DNA from: an uncultured Clostridium sp.
GTDB lineage: Bacteria > Bacillota > Clostridia > Clostridiales > Clostridiaceae
Assembly: GCF_934754925.1 (NCBI RefSeq)
Contig: NZ_CAKVJA010000002.1
Coordinates: forward strand, 1 to 64,000
Reading direction: 5' to 3'
Length of the DNA: 64,000 nucleotides
A program made the position numbers and the translations under genes. This document shows, piece after piece, positions 42,552 through 52,145 of the stretch (within the stretch, counting starts at the first letter, position 1; each line of letters begins with the position of its first letter). A model generated the notes under the pieces. The model did no database searches. It saw nothing but the letters and a program-made list of their open reading frames with translations, and was not told where the DNA came from.

Positions 42552-44582
42552 ATGGATATATCACAAGATGTAAAATATCTAAAGGGTGTTGGACCTAAAT
42601 TATTAGAAAAGTTAAATAGATGTGGAATATTTACTGTTTTAGATTTGCTTTTATATTTTCCAAGAGATTATGAGTTTTTAAGAAGTAATATTCCCTTTAA
42701 TGAAATAGATGAAGAGGATAAGCAAGTATTAACTTGTGTATGTGTAGGAATAGATAGAGATGTTAGGACTAAGACTGGAAAAATACTAACTACTATAAGA
42801 TTTAATTATTTAGGAAATTTAGTTATAGGTAAGTGGTTTAATCAAGGATTTATAAAGAATACATTTAAGGTTGGGCAAAGTTATGATTTGATGGGGAAAT
42901 TTAAAAGAGTTACCAATAGACTTGAAGTTATTAATCCTATAGTAGGGGTTAAATTAGCTAAGGAAAATGAAATAGTACCTAAATATAGTTTAAAAGGTGA
43001 TTTAACAGATAAAATATTAATAAAGCTTATAGGAAGTTGCCTAGAACAAATAAATATAAAAGATAATTTGCCAAGATATTTATTAGAAAAATATAAAATG
43101 ACTAATTTGGATTTTGCTATAAAAAACATTCATTTTCCTACGGGAAAGAGAGAACTTGAATTGGCTATAAATAGATTAAAATTTCAAGAGTTATTTACAT
43201 ATTCAATGAAATTATTAATGCTTAAAAAGAATCTAAGAACTAAAAACGGAATTGAATTTAGATTAGTAGAAGAATTAAAAGATTTAAAGGCTGCTTTACC
43301 CTATAGTCTAACAGATGCACAGACAAGAGTGGTAAGAGAAATTTTAAGAGATCAAAAAAGTCCATGGCCTATGAATAGATTAGTCCAAGGTGATGTTGGT
43401 AGTGGAAAAACAGTAGTAGCTTTAATAGCTATGTTTAATGTTATTAAAAATGGATATCAGGCAACTTTAATGGTTCCTACTGAAATATTAGCTAATCAAC
43501 ATTATTTAGAGGCTAAGAAGTTATTAGAACCTTTTGATATACATATTGAGTTATTAACAGGAAGCACTTCTTTGAAGGAGAAGAAGCGTATAAAGGAACT
43601 TATCACTACAGAAGAACCTGTAATAGTAATAGGAACTCATGCTTTAATTCAAGAGGATGTAGACTTTAAAAACTTAGGGTTAGTTATAACAGATGAGCAG
43701 CATAGGTTTGGAGTAGAACAAAGAAGTAAACTTATAAATAAAGGAAGACGTCCTGATGTTATGGTAATGACAGCAACTCCAATTCCAAGAACTTTAGCAT
43801 TATATGTATATTCCGATTTAGATATATCAGCTATAGATCAGTTACCTCCAGGAAGAAAACCTGTTGATACAAGATTTTTTAATGAAAATGAAAGATTATC
43901 TGCTTATGATTTAGCTTTAGAGGAGATTCATAAGGGCCGCCAAGTTTATATAGTATGTCCTCTTATTGAAGAAGATGAGGATATGAAGCTAAATTCTGTT
44001 GAAAAATTATATGATGAATTAAGTGATGGCATATTTAGAGGAATACCTATAGAAATTTTACATGGCAAAATGAAGCCAAAAGAAAAGGATGAAATAATAA
44101 ATAGATTTAAGCAAAATGAAACAAAGGCTATAATTTCAACTACAGTAATAGAAGTTGGTGTTAATGTTCCTAATGCGTCTGTTATGATAATTGAAAATGC
44201 AGAAAGATTTGGATTAGCACAGCTGCATCAATTAAGAGGTAGAGTTGGAAGAGGAAGCTATGAATCGTATTGCATATTAATTGCAAAGGCTAAAACTGAA
44301 AATACTAAAAAAAGAATGGAGATTATGACTACTTCAACTGATGGTTTCTATATATCTGAAGAGGATTTAAAATTAAGAGGATCAGGTGAGATGTTTGGAA
44401 GAAGGCAAAGTGGAGATGAGGAGTTTATTTTGGCCAATATATATGATGATATGAATATATTAAGATGTGCTAAAAGTGAAGCAAAAATATTGCTAGATTC
44501 AGATGAGGAAGAAAAAATTAAGTTCTGCAATGAGGTAAAAAATTCCTTAGAAAGATGGAGTAAATATATTTGCTTTAATTAA
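42552..44582 (+). CDS. recG: ATP-dependent DNA helicase RecG
   Basis: A 676-residue fork-reversal and branch-migration helicase. The N-terminal wedge domain (about 50-150) contacts the junction. Walker A GDVGSGKT is at 280-287 and Walker B DEQH at 381-384. RLVQGDVGSGKT, ATPIPRTLAL and QLRGRVGRG are RecG signatures. RBS TTAGGAGA. It has its own unit between two intergenic gaps. Confidence 0.97.
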   Translation: MDISQDVKYLKGVGPKLLEKLNRCGIFTVLDLLLYFPRDYEFLRSNIPFNEIDEEDKQVLTCVCVGIDRDVRTKTGKILTTIRFNYLGNLVIGKWFNQGFIKNTFKVGQSYDLMGKFKRVTNRLEVINPIVGVKLAKENEIVPKYSLKGDLTDKILIKLIGSCLEQINIKDNLPRYLLEKYKMTNLDFAIKNIHFPTGKRELELAINRLKFQELFTYSMKLLMLKKNLRTKNGIEFRLVEELKDLKAALPYSLTDAQTRVVREILRDQKSPWPMNRLVQGDVGSGKTVVALIAMFNVIKNGYQATLMVPTEILANQHYLEAKKLLEPFDIHIELLTGSTSLKEKKRIKELITTEEPVIVIGTHALIQEDVDFKNLGLVITDEQHRFGVEQRSKLINKGRRPDVMVMTATPIPRTLALYVYSDLDISAIDQLPPGRKPVDTRFFNENERLSAYDLALEEIHKGRQVYIVCPLIEEDEDMKLNSVEKLYDELSDGIFRGIPIEILHGKMKPKEKDEIINRFKQNETKAIISTTVIEVGVNVPNASVMIIENAERFGLAQLHQLRGRVGRGSYESYCILIAKAKTENTKKRMEIMTTSTDGFYISEEDLKLRGSGEMFGRRQSGDEEFILANIYDDMNILRCAKSEAKILLDSDEEEKIKFCNEVKNSLERWSKYICFN

Positions 44583-44685
44583 GTGAATTTCTAAATTTTA
44601 ATTTGTCTAAATAAATTTATTTATATAAACGAAGAGAATAGTCAATTCCATAAGTGAACTCTAAAATTCAATTATAATAAAAAAA

Positions 44686-44714
44686 TTGTTAATAAATTAA
44701 TTATATGTTAGAAT
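44686..44714 (+). promoter_or_regulatory. Probable promoter of rsmD-coaD
   Basis: TTGTTA (44686-44691), 17 bases, TAGAAT (44709-44714). Confidence 0.5.
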
Positions 44715-44744
44715 TATAATGTTAATGACAAAGGAGGAAATTAA

Positions 44745-45302
44745 ATGAGAATTATAGCAGGAAAAGCAAGAGGACGTAAGTTAATACCTCCAGCAACTAT
44801 GGAAACTAGACCTACTTTAGATAGAGTTAAGGAAGCTATGTTTAGTACAATACAAAATTATTTATTAGATGCAGTAGTAATTGATGTATTTGCTGGAACA
44901 GGTAGTTTAGGATTAGAAGCAGCAAGTAGAGGGGCTAAGGAAGTATATTTAGTTGATAAGAGTGCTGTAACATTTCCGTTATTAAAAGAAAATGTGAAAA
45001 ATTTAAAGTTTGAAGATTTTTGTTTTCCTTTAAATATGGATTCATATGAAGTTCTTAGAAATTTAGCTAAAAAGGGTAAGGTAATGGATGTTATTTTTAT
45101 AGATCCTCCTTATTGCAGAGAAATGATTCCAGAAGCAATTAAAATTGTTGAGGAAAATAATATGTTAGCTGAAGATGGTATAATAGTAACTAAAATAGAT
45201 TCAATAGAAGAAATTTATGAAGGGTATGAAGATATCAAATTGTTTAAAAGTAAGAAATATGGTAACACAACAGTTTGTTACTATAAATATATTAGAGAAT
45301 AA
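44745..45302 (+). CDS. rsmD: 16S rRNA (guanine-966 N2)-methyltransferase RsmD
   Basis: A 185-residue SAM-dependent methyltransferase. RIIAGKARGRKL and TRPTLDRVKEAMFS open the protein, DVFAGTGSLGLEA binds SAM, and FIDPPYCR is the catalytic DPPY motif. RBS AAAGGAGGAA. It precedes coaD by 15 bases, a very common pair. Confidence 0.95.
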   Translation: MRIIAGKARGRKLIPPATMETRPTLDRVKEAMFSTIQNYLLDAVVIDVFAGTGSLGLEAASRGAKEVYLVDKSAVTFPLLKENVKNLKFEDFCFPLNMDSYEVLRNLAKKGKVMDVIFIDPPYCREMIPEAIKIVEENNMLAEDGIIVTKIDSIEEIYEGYEDIKLFKSKKYGNTTVCYYKYIRE

Positions 45303-45317
45303 CATGGGGAGTAAATT

Positions 45318-45797
45318 ATGAGAGTTGCAATTTATCCAGGTAGTTTTGATCCTGTTACTAATGGTCATTTAGATATTATTACAAGAGGATCAAAGGTATT
45401 TGATAAACTTATAGTTGGTGTTTTAGTCAATGTTGATAAGGTAGGGTTATTTCCTATTGAAGAGAGGGTTGAGCTTATAAAAAGAGTTACAAAGCATTTA
45501 GAAAATGTTGAGGTTGTAAGTTTTAACGGGCTCTTAGTTGAATTGGCTAAAAAAAATAATGCAAGAGTTATATTAAAAGGGTTAAGAGCGGTATCAGACT
45601 TTGAGTATGAGTTTCAGATGGCATTGATGAATTCTCAATTAGATTCAGATGTTGAAACTTTATTTATGACTACGTCTGCAGCTAATTCATTTTTAAGTTC
45701 ATCATCAGTTAAGCAAGTTGCTAAATTTGGTGGAAATATTAATGGCTTAGTTCCGGATGAAATAGTTGATGATGTTATTAGAAAGATTAAGGGATAA
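45318..45797 (+). CDS. coaD: Phosphopantetheine adenylyltransferase
   Basis: A 159-residue hexameric enzyme making dephospho-CoA. YPGSFDPVTNGHLDI contains the TxGH nucleotidyl-transfer motif, and LKGLRAVSDFEYE binds phosphopantetheine. The usual ISSTxVR motif is present as FLSSSSVK. Together with coaBC this gives two CoA pathway genes in the window. Confidence 0.97.
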   Translation: MRVAIYPGSFDPVTNGHLDIITRGSKVFDKLIVGVLVNVDKVGLFPIEERVELIKRVTKHLENVEVVSFNGLLVELAKKNNARVILKGLRAVSDFEYEFQMALMNSQLDSDVETLFMTTSAANSFLSSSSVKQVAKFGGNINGLVPDEIVDDVIRKIKG

Positions 45798-45814
45798 AAC
45801 TTAGGGGGTATATT

Positions 45815-46351
45815 TTGGAAAAGGTAGAATTGAATGTTATTGAACTATTAGAGTATTTGCAAGATATGGTGGAAAGTTCACCTAAAATGCCTATAACAGG
45901 AAAAACAATTATTGATAAGAAAGAGTTTAATGAAGTAATAGATCAAATAATTAATTATTTGCCAGATCAGTTTAAAAAGGCCCAGTGGGTTGTTAATGAA
46001 AAAGATAGAATTCTTCAAGAAGCACAAAAAGAATTCGATAATGTAAAAAAAGAAACAGTAGAAATAATGAAGCAAAATGTTGAGACCCATGATCTTGTTA
46101 GAGAAGCTAAAATGAGAGCAAGTGAAATAATAGCTCTAGCACAAAGAGATGCTAAAGCTATTAGAATAGGTTCTAGAGAATATTCAAATGAAATTTTAAT
46201 GCAATTAGATGTTGAAATAGAAAAACAAAAGGAACAGTTAATTAAATCTATGCAAGAATCTTTTGAAAAAGTAGCAAAGCAAATAGATGAAAATTTAACA
46301 CAAACAGGAACAATAATTAAAGAAAATATAGCTGAATTAAGAACGATGTAG
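45815..46351 (+). CDS. Coiled-coil protein of unknown function (YlbL/ATPase-like annotation group)
   Basis: A 178-residue soluble protein predicted to be mostly long alpha helix. The segment from about residue 60 to 165 is rich in Lys, Glu and Gln with heptad-like spacing (EKDRILQEAQKEFDNVKKE, later EKQKEQLIKSMQE). It resembles proteins often loosely labelled ATPase or V-type ATPase subunit H in clostridia, but no nucleotide-binding motif is visible. TTG start with GGGGGTA upstream. It is 17 bases after coaD and its 3' end overlaps the convergent ylbJ by 15 bases. Confidence 0.7.
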   Translation: MEKVELNVIELLEYLQDMVESSPKMPITGKTIIDKKEFNEVIDQIINYLPDQFKKAQWVVNEKDRILQEAQKEFDNVKKETVEIMKQNVETHDLVREAKMRASEIIALAQRDAKAIRIGSREYSNEILMQLDVEIEKQKEQLIKSMQESFEKVAKQIDENLTQTGTIIKENIAELRTM

Positions 46352-47509
46352 CTTTTTTATGAGTAAAATTATTAAAGTTCCTATTAATAAAAGTGACAAA
46401 GTTAATGAAATTATTATTGAAATATTGAAATTATCAATAGTAGCAGAGGAGGTATAAGCGGTATATTGTAGTGAGAAAATGCTGCTAATGATAAAAGTTA
46501 TGCTAAAGCTTAGTACTCCTTGAATAAATTTCATAAAGCTATATTTTGCTAAAGAAATATCATATTTATAGACAAATGAGCTTATTTGCGCTATTACTGA
46601 TAAGCTAGAAAAAGAACAAATAAAGCTTATTATAGCTAGTTTAAATGGAAGTGTTAAAGGTAAGGTAGTTATAAGATTACAACCATTAGTAAACTCAACA
46701 CTGCCTAGAAATAGTCCATAAATTGAATATTTAGGAAGATTTAAAAAAGCTTCTATATTATTAAAAGCAATGCTTATATAAGCATTGTTTTTTATTATAC
46801 TTATGATTATAGAGAATAGTACTACAAAAGCACCAACTTGTAATGTAGTATTAATTCCATTATCTAAAGCAGATTTTAAAGCAGAACCAAAGTTCATATT
46901 GGTATTATTTTCAGGTAATTCCTTCATAGAAGATGTTGTTTTACTTGGATTTATTGTTAAAATACCTACAATAATAGGGGATAAATAATTAGCGATAAGT
47001 AAAATAAAACCTAATTTCACATCTCCTAACATTGTTGCTCCAATAGAGCCTATTATGAACATAGGGCTTGCATTGCTAGCTATATTTAAAAGTCTTTGGA
47101 ACTCACTTTTATCTATGTATCCTAAGGAATAAAGATCACAACAGTACTTACAACCGAGAGGATAACCACTTAAAAAGCTAGCAACTATGGGGAATGAAGA
47201 GGATTTTGAAAGCTTAAGAGGCTTACAAAGTATTGGTCCTAATATTTTTGAATATAATCCAACTCCGTCATAGGAAATTAAAAGGTTGCATATTACGGAA
47301 AAAGGAAAAATTGTTGGAATGATAGTCTTTACCACTAAGCTTACTCCGATTAATGCTGCATCTATACAGCTTTGTAGATTGTATACAAAAATAAAAATAA
47401 ACATTGTGATTAAAACACACATAAAGTAATTATGGTTTTTGTCAAATAGTTTAAAAAGTAGTAACAGTAGAAAAAATATGATTATTAATAAAAAAATAAT
47501 ACTATACAT
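46337..47509 (-). CDS. ylbJ: Sporulation integral membrane protein YlbJ
   Basis: A 390-residue membrane protein with about eight to ten hydrophobic segments, of the YlbJ family (nucleoside-recognition Gate domain relatives). Motifs FPIVASFLSGYPLGCKY, SNASPMFIIGSIGATMLG and SVEFTNGCNLI are typical. In Bacillus it is a sigma E gene needed for heat-resistant spores. The ATG at 47509 is chosen because GGGAGGGAA lies just upstream; an in-frame ATG at 47524 overlaps that site. Its neighbour tmcAL is read in the same direction, about 50 bases upstream. Confidence 0.9.
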   Translation of the reverse strand: MYSIIFLLIIIFFLLLLLFKLFDKNHNYFMCVLITMFIFIFVYNLQSCIDAALIGVSLVVKTIIPTIFPFSVICNLLISYDGVGLYSKILGPILCKPLKLSKSSSFPIVASFLSGYPLGCKYCCDLYSLGYIDKSEFQRLLNIASNASPMFIIGSIGATMLGDVKLGFILLIANYLSPIIVGILTINPSKTTSSMKELPENNTNMNFGSALKSALDNGINTTLQVGAFVVLFSIIISIIKNNAYISIAFNNIEAFLNLPKYSIYGLFLGSVEFTNGCNLITTLPLTLPFKLAIISFICSFSSLSVIAQISSFVYKYDISLAKYSFMKFIQGVLSFSITFIISSIFSLQYTAYTSSATIDNFNISIIISLTLSLLLIGTLIILLIKKLHRS

Positions 47510-47559
47510 GGTATTCCCTCCCATCTATAGTATTTATATGCGGTATACATAAAGTATTA

Positions 47560-48765
47560 TTAATATTTTATTATTGGACTTTGAAGATAATCTTTATTTG
47601 GGTTTATTTTATTATTTAAATTTGCATAAGCAGCTGTAGCTTGTATATCAAATTGAAGTAAAGGATTATTAGTAAAACGTGGAACTTTGGTAATAAGGGG
47701 GATGGAGGAGTTTCTTTTTATTAATGAAAGAACTTCTCTTCCTCTATTGTTAAAGCCTAGAACTCTTGCGTAAAGGTTATTTGGATTATCTATATTTAAA
47801 AAAGTATTAGAATCAAGTCCAAGATAAATATGAGTTAGAATTCTTGAAATTTTACTATATGTATATCTCTTGCTCTTTACTTTTAAAATAAAATCTTCAT
47901 AAGAATTTGATGAAGTTATTTCTTTTATCAATTTATTTTCTAAGCCTTCCGTTATCTCATAAAGATTGTTAAAGTTTATACAATTTGTTTGGATTTTATA
48001 TTTTATAAATTTAAACATATCTTCATCAAAGACAAGAGGATAGTTCTCATCTTGCAATTTACTAAATATTTCATAAGATTCTTTAGGAATTAAATTTTTT
48101 AAGTTTTCTAAAGAATTTTTGTTTTTTAACAGCTCTCTAATTGCTGTAGCTGATGAAAAGGAATTAGAGAGATTTTTATCGTTGTAGTTAGATCCTTCTC
48201 GTTTTAATGTAGAAGGGGTAATTGTGCTGTTTAGTCTAAGAATAGACTTTATGTATTCAATGCCTAAAATATTATTTGATGAAGTTATTATCTTGTTTAT
48301 CTCTTCGTCTTTTAAGTATTGTATTAAGCTTTTTTCACGAGCTTTTGCAAATGTATCTCCTTTAGCTAAATGCTCCTTTATAAGAGATTTTAGCTGAGTA
48401 TCTTCGTTAACTAAAATCTTTGAAAGTGCCGTTAGTTTATCTACATCTCCACATTCAGAACCGAAAAATAAATTATTAACAATACCAAGATTATGAAGAA
48501 TTGATACAGAGCCTTTTGCAAAAAATTCCGCAGATGAAACTGCGTAGTATGTAGGAAGTTCAATAATTAAATCTACTCCGTTATTTAAGGCCATTTCAGT
48601 TCTTTTCCATTTGTCAATTATTGCAGGACCACCTCTTTGAACGAAGTTTCCACTCATTACACAAATGATAGCATCGGCATTTGTATTCTTTTTTGCTTCT
48701 CTTAAATGATAAAGGTGTCCATTGTGAAATGGATTATATTCAGTAATTATTCCAGTTATATTCAT
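47560..48765 (-). CDS. tmcAL: tRNA(Met) cytidine acetate ligase (TmcAL/YlbM)
   Basis: A 401-residue enzyme using acetate and ATP to form N4-acetylcytidine at the wobble base of elongator tRNA-Met. ITEYNPFHNGHLYHL with the HxGH nucleotidyltransferase motif, IIDKWKRTEMAL, and FGSECGD are family marks. Start preceded by AGGAGTT on the minus strand. It lies divergently from pta, whose pathway handles acetyl groups and acetate. Confidence 0.93.
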   Translation of the reverse strand: MNITGIITEYNPFHNGHLYHLREAKKNTNADAIICVMSGNFVQRGGPAIIDKWKRTEMALNNGVDLIIELPTYYAVSSAEFFAKGSVSILHNLGIVNNLFFGSECGDVDKLTALSKILVNEDTQLKSLIKEHLAKGDTFAKAREKSLIQYLKDEEINKIITSSNNILGIEYIKSILRLNSTITPSTLKREGSNYNDKNLSNSFSSATAIRELLKNKNSLENLKNLIPKESYEIFSKLQDENYPLVFDEDMFKFIKYKIQTNCINFNNLYEITEGLENKLIKEITSSNSYEDFILKVKSKRYTYSKISRILTHIYLGLDSNTFLNIDNPNNLYARVLGFNNRGREVLSLIKRNSSIPLITKVPRFTNNPLLQFDIQATAAYANLNNKINPNKDYLQSPIIKY

Positions 48766-48920
48766 ATTTAAACTCCTTTTTGGGAAATATAAAAATATTA
48801 TAGCATAGAGGAGGAAATGTGGAAGGATTTATATAATATTTATATTATATAAGTTTAAATATATAGTAAAATTCAGAAAATTTATAATATAAAGAATTAA
48901 ATTTTTGAGTAATTTAGGTA

Positions 48921-48950
48921 TTGAAAAATATGTACTCATAGGAGTATAGT
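48921..48950 (+). promoter_or_regulatory. Possible promoter of pta-ackA
   Basis: TTGAAA (48921-48926), 18 bases, TATAGT (48945-48950). A small TACTC/GAGTA hairpin overlaps the spacer. Confidence 0.4.
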
Positions 48951-48995
48951 AATAGTGAAGATGAGACCGTACAAAGTCGAAAGGGGAAATTAAAT

Positions 48996-50003
48996 ATGGA
49001 ACTTATGGATAAATTATGGAATGCGGCTAAGGAAAATAAGCAAAGAATAGTTTTACCTGAAGGTGATGAAGAAAGAACTATTATTGCTACTGAAAAAATT
49101 CAAAAATTAGGTTTAGCCTTTCCAATCCTAGTTGGTAATGAAGAAAAAATATTAGAAAAAGCTAAAGAACTTGGAGTTGATTTAACTGGTGTTGAAATAG
49201 TCAATCCAGACAAATCAGATAGACTTCAAGATTATATAAATGCATTTTATGAGTCAAGAAAAAGTAAAGGAATGACTTTAGAGAAAGCTGACAAAATCGT
49301 TAGAGATCCATTATATTTCGGAACAATGATGGTTAAATTAGATGATGCTGATGGAATGGTATCAGGTGCTGTTCACACAACTGGAGATTTATTAAGACCA
49401 GGTTTACAAATTATTAAAACTGCACCAGGAGTATCTGTTGTATCAAGTTTCTTTATCATGATGGTACCAGGATCTAAGTACGGAGAAAATGGAATGTTAT
49501 TATTCTCAGACTGTGCTGTTAATCCAAATCCAAATTATGAACAATTAGCAGCTATTGCTATTGCAACTGCTGATACAGCACGTAACCTTTGCAAAGTAGA
49601 GCCAAGAGTTGCGATGTTATCATTTTCAACAATGGGAAGTGCTGATCATGAGATGGTTGACAAGGTTAGAAAAGCAACAGAACTTGCAAAAGAATTAAGA
49701 CCGGATTTATTAATCGATGGTGAATTACAATTAGATGCAGCTATAGTAGAAAGTGTTGCAGCTCAAAAAGCGCCAAATAGTAAAGTTGCTGGTAAGGCAA
49801 ATGTATTAATATTCCCAGATTTACAATCAGGTAATATTGGATATAAGTTAGTTCAAAGATTTGCAGGAGCAGAGGCTATAGGACCAATGTGTCAAGGATT
49901 TGCTAAGCCAATTAATGATTTATCAAGAGGATGTAACTCAGAGGATATCGTTAATGTTGTAGTATTAACTGCAGTTCAAGCACAAGCTCAAAATGCAAAA
50001 TAG
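48996..50003 (+). CDS. pta: Phosphate acetyltransferase
   Basis: A 335-residue enzyme converting acetyl-CoA and phosphate to acetyl phosphate. RIVLPEGDEERT at the start, GMVSGAVHTTGD and the C-terminal PDLQSGNIGYKLVQR are signatures of the short, single-domain Pta. RBS AAAGGGGAAA. With ackA it generates ATP in acetate fermentation. Confidence 0.97.
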   Translation: MELMDKLWNAAKENKQRIVLPEGDEERTIIATEKIQKLGLAFPILVGNEEKILEKAKELGVDLTGVEIVNPDKSDRLQDYINAFYESRKSKGMTLEKADKIVRDPLYFGTMMVKLDDADGMVSGAVHTTGDLLRPGLQIIKTAPGVSVVSSFFIMMVPGSKYGENGMLLFSDCAVNPNPNYEQLAAIAIATADTARNLCKVEPRVAMLSFSTMGSADHEMVDKVRKATELAKELRPDLLIDGELQLDAAIVESVAAQKAPNSKVAGKANVLIFPDLQSGNIGYKLVQRFAGAEAIGPMCQGFAKPINDLSRGCNSEDIVNVVVLTAVQAQAQNAK

Positions 50004-50034
50004 TAAAATTAAACAATTTAAGAGGTGTTCAAAG

Positions 50035-51234
50035 ATGAAAGTATTAGTTATAAACTGTGGAAGTTCTTCACTTAAATATCAATTAATCGATATGACAACA
50101 GAAGAATCACTAGCACAAGGATTAGTTGAAAGAATAGGTATTGAAGGTTCTGTTTTAACTCAAAAGGTTGAAGGTAGAGATAAATACATAGTAAAACAAC
50201 CTATGGCAGATCACAAAGATGCAATAAAGTTAGTTTTAGAAGCTTTAGTAGATGAGAAAAACGGTGTTATTTCTTCAATGGATGAAATTTCAGCAGTAGG
50301 ACATAGAGTTGTACACGGTGGAGAAAAGTACAATAAGTCTGTTATAATTGATGCAGAGGTTAAGTCATATATAGAAGAATGCTTTAAATTAGCTCCACTT
50401 CACAACCCAGCAAACATGATAGGAATTAATGCTTGTGAAGAATTAATGCCAAATACACCAATGGTAGCTGTATTTGATACTGCTTTCCATGGAACTATGC
50501 CAGAAGAAGCATATATCTATGCTTTACCATATGAGTTATATAAGAAGCACGGAATAAGAAAATATGGATTCCACGGAACTTCACATAAGTATGTTTCACA
50601 AAAAGTTGCTGAAGTTATGGGAAGAGATATTAAAGACTTAAAAATAATTACTTGTCATTTAGGAAATGGTGCAAGTTTATGTGCTGTTAAGAATGGTGTA
50701 TCTGTTGATACTTCAATGGGATTCACTCCACTTGAAGGTGTTGCAATGGGAACAAGATGTGGTAATATAGATCCAGCTATAGTTACATTCTTAATGAAAG
50801 AAGAAGGATTATCGGCTGATGAAGTTAATGATTTAATGAATAAAAAATCAGGAGTTCTTGGAATATCAGGAATAAGCTCAGACTTCAGAGATATTGAAGA
50901 TGGTGCATTTAAGGATAAGGACCCAAGAGCAATATTAGCACTTAAAGTATTTGAATACAAAGTAAGAGCTACAATTGGATCATACGCTGCTATAATGGGT
51001 GGAGTAGATGCTATAGTATTTACTGCTGGTGTAGGAGAAAATGGACCAGAAACTAGAGAAGAGTGCCTAAAAGGATTAGAATTCTTAGGAGTAGAAATAG
51101 ATAAAGAAGCTAACAATGTTAGAGGTAAGGTAAGAGAAATATCTAAAGCAGGATGCAAAGTTAAAGCTTTCGTTATACCTACAAACGAAGAATTAATGAT
51201 TGCTAGAGATACTTTAGAATTAATACAAAAGTAA
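50035..51234 (+). CDS. ackA: Acetate kinase
   Basis: A 399-residue enzyme forming acetate and ATP from acetyl phosphate and ADP. VLVINCGSSSLKYQ at the start, AVGHRVVHGGE, FDTAFH with the catalytic Asp, and FTAGVGENG binding nucleotide are conserved. ATG 50035 is preferred for AAGAGGTG upstream and the family start; an in-frame extension would overlap pta. Confidence 0.97.
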   Translation: MKVLVINCGSSSLKYQLIDMTTEESLAQGLVERIGIEGSVLTQKVEGRDKYIVKQPMADHKDAIKLVLEALVDEKNGVISSMDEISAVGHRVVHGGEKYNKSVIIDAEVKSYIEECFKLAPLHNPANMIGINACEELMPNTPMVAVFDTAFHGTMPEEAYIYALPYELYKKHGIRKYGFHGTSHKYVSQKVAEVMGRDIKDLKIITCHLGNGASLCAVKNGVSVDTSMGFTPLEGVAMGTRCGNIDPAIVTFLMKEEGLSADEVNDLMNKKSGVLGISGISSDFRDIEDGAFKDKDPRAILALKVFEYKVRATIGSYAAIMGGVDAIVFTAGVGENGPETREECLKGLEFLGVEIDKEANNVRGKVREISKAGCKVKAFVIPTNEELMIARDTLELIQK

Positions 51235-51238
51235 TTTG

Positions 51239-51275
51239 TATATAAAGCTTGACTTTTAATGTCGACCTTTATATA
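51239..51275 (+). other. Hairpin after ackA without a U-tract
   Basis: TATATAAAG (51239-51247) pairs with CTTTATATA (51267-51275), with an inner TTGAC/GTC(G)A pairing. No run of T follows, so it may protect the pta-ackA transcript end rather than terminate. Confidence 0.45.
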
Positions 51276-51393
51276 ATAAATTGTGTTTGAATTCAGTAAA
51301 TTTTAGCGAGGAGTGAAATATTGCTTTGGCTCAAGCTGTACATAGTGTATAATATACCTTGAAGGTATGAGGATTATATCCAGGGCTTAAGAT

Positions 51394-51891
51394 ATGGTAA
51401 TTAATTTTTCAGACTTATTATCTAAAAAGAACAGAAAAAAACAAATATCTTTATCATTCGAGTTAGAACCATTTGAATTCGAAGGAGAAGAAATTAGAGC
51501 AATTGAAAAAGTTTCTGTAGAAGGGGTTGCAATATCAGAAAATGATGTTATAGTAATAAATGCTTCTATAAAAACAAAACTAAAGCTAAATTGTTCTAGA
51601 TGCTTAGATACCTTTATCTATCCAATAGATATTGATATAGAAGAAAGGTTTACAAACAATAAGGAACTTGATAGTGAGGAAATTATGTTTGTAGATGGTG
51701 ATACACTAGATATTACCGAGATTATTGAAAATAGTATTATTTCAACCTTACCTATCAAAAGACTTTGCAAGGAAGACTGTAAGGGACTATGTTCTCAATG
51801 CGGTGCAAATAAAAATGTTGAAAATTGTAGTTGTTTAGATTATGATGTTGATATTAGGCTTGCAAAGCTTAGAGAGTTGTTTGGGGAATAA
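51394..51891 (+). CDS. DUF177 protein YceD, upstream of rpmF
   Basis: A 165-residue YceD family protein, linked to large-subunit rRNA accumulation. The motif LNCSRCLDTF and the C-terminal cysteine cluster CKEDCKGLCSQCG are typical. It lies directly before rpmF, as in most bacteria. The Shine-Dalgarno is weak. A TATAAT is present at about 51349-51354 for its promoter. Confidence 0.88.
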   Translation: MVINFSDLLSKKNRKKQISLSFELEPFEFEGEEIRAIEKVSVEGVAISENDVIVINASIKTKLKLNCSRCLDTFIYPIDIDIEERFTNNKELDSEEIMFVDGDTLDITEIIENSIISTLPIKRLCKEDCKGLCSQCGANKNVENCSCLDYDVDIRLAKLRELFGE

Positions 51892-51903
51892 GGAGGTGTA
51901 ATA

Positions 51904-52089
51904 ATGGGAAATCCAGCTAGAAAGACATATAGAGCAAAAAGAGATTCTAGAAGAGCTCAAACTTTTAAGTTAAGCTTACCAGGAATAGTTGAATGTCCAC
52001 AATGCCACGAAATGAAGATGGCTCACAGAGTTTGTAAGAACTGTGGATTCTACAAAGGTAAAGAAGTAGTTGCTTCAACTGAAGAATAA
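51904..52089 (+). CDS. rpmF: Large ribosomal subunit protein bL32
   Basis: A 61-residue zinc-ribbon ribosomal protein. GNPARKTYRAKRDSRRAQ at the N-terminus and two CxxC pairs (CPQCHE, CKNCG). RBS AAGGAGGTG. Conserved yceD-rpmF-plsX order. Confidence 0.97.
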   Translation: MGNPARKTYRAKRDSRRAQTFKLSLPGIVECPQCHEMKMAHRVCKNCGFYKGKEVVASTEE

Positions 52090-52090
52090 A

Positions 52091-52117
52091 AGAAAGTCTT
52101 ATGACTTTCTTTTCTTT
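52091..52117 (+). terminator. Intrinsic terminator after rpmF
   Basis: AGAAAGTC-TTAT-GACTTTCT followed by TTCTTT. Probably partial, since plsX follows closely. Confidence 0.75.
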
Positions 52118-52145
52118 ATATATAAAGAAATAAGGGGTGAAAGAA

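Noticed and set aside
46785..46988. Plus-strand open frame inside ylbJ
   Set aside because: Antisense to a conserved membrane protein gene, with no RBS and no independent features.
50655..51158. Minus-strand open frame of 167 codons within ackA
   Set aside because: Low-complexity Ser/Pro/Leu translation opposite a conserved gene; a coding shadow.
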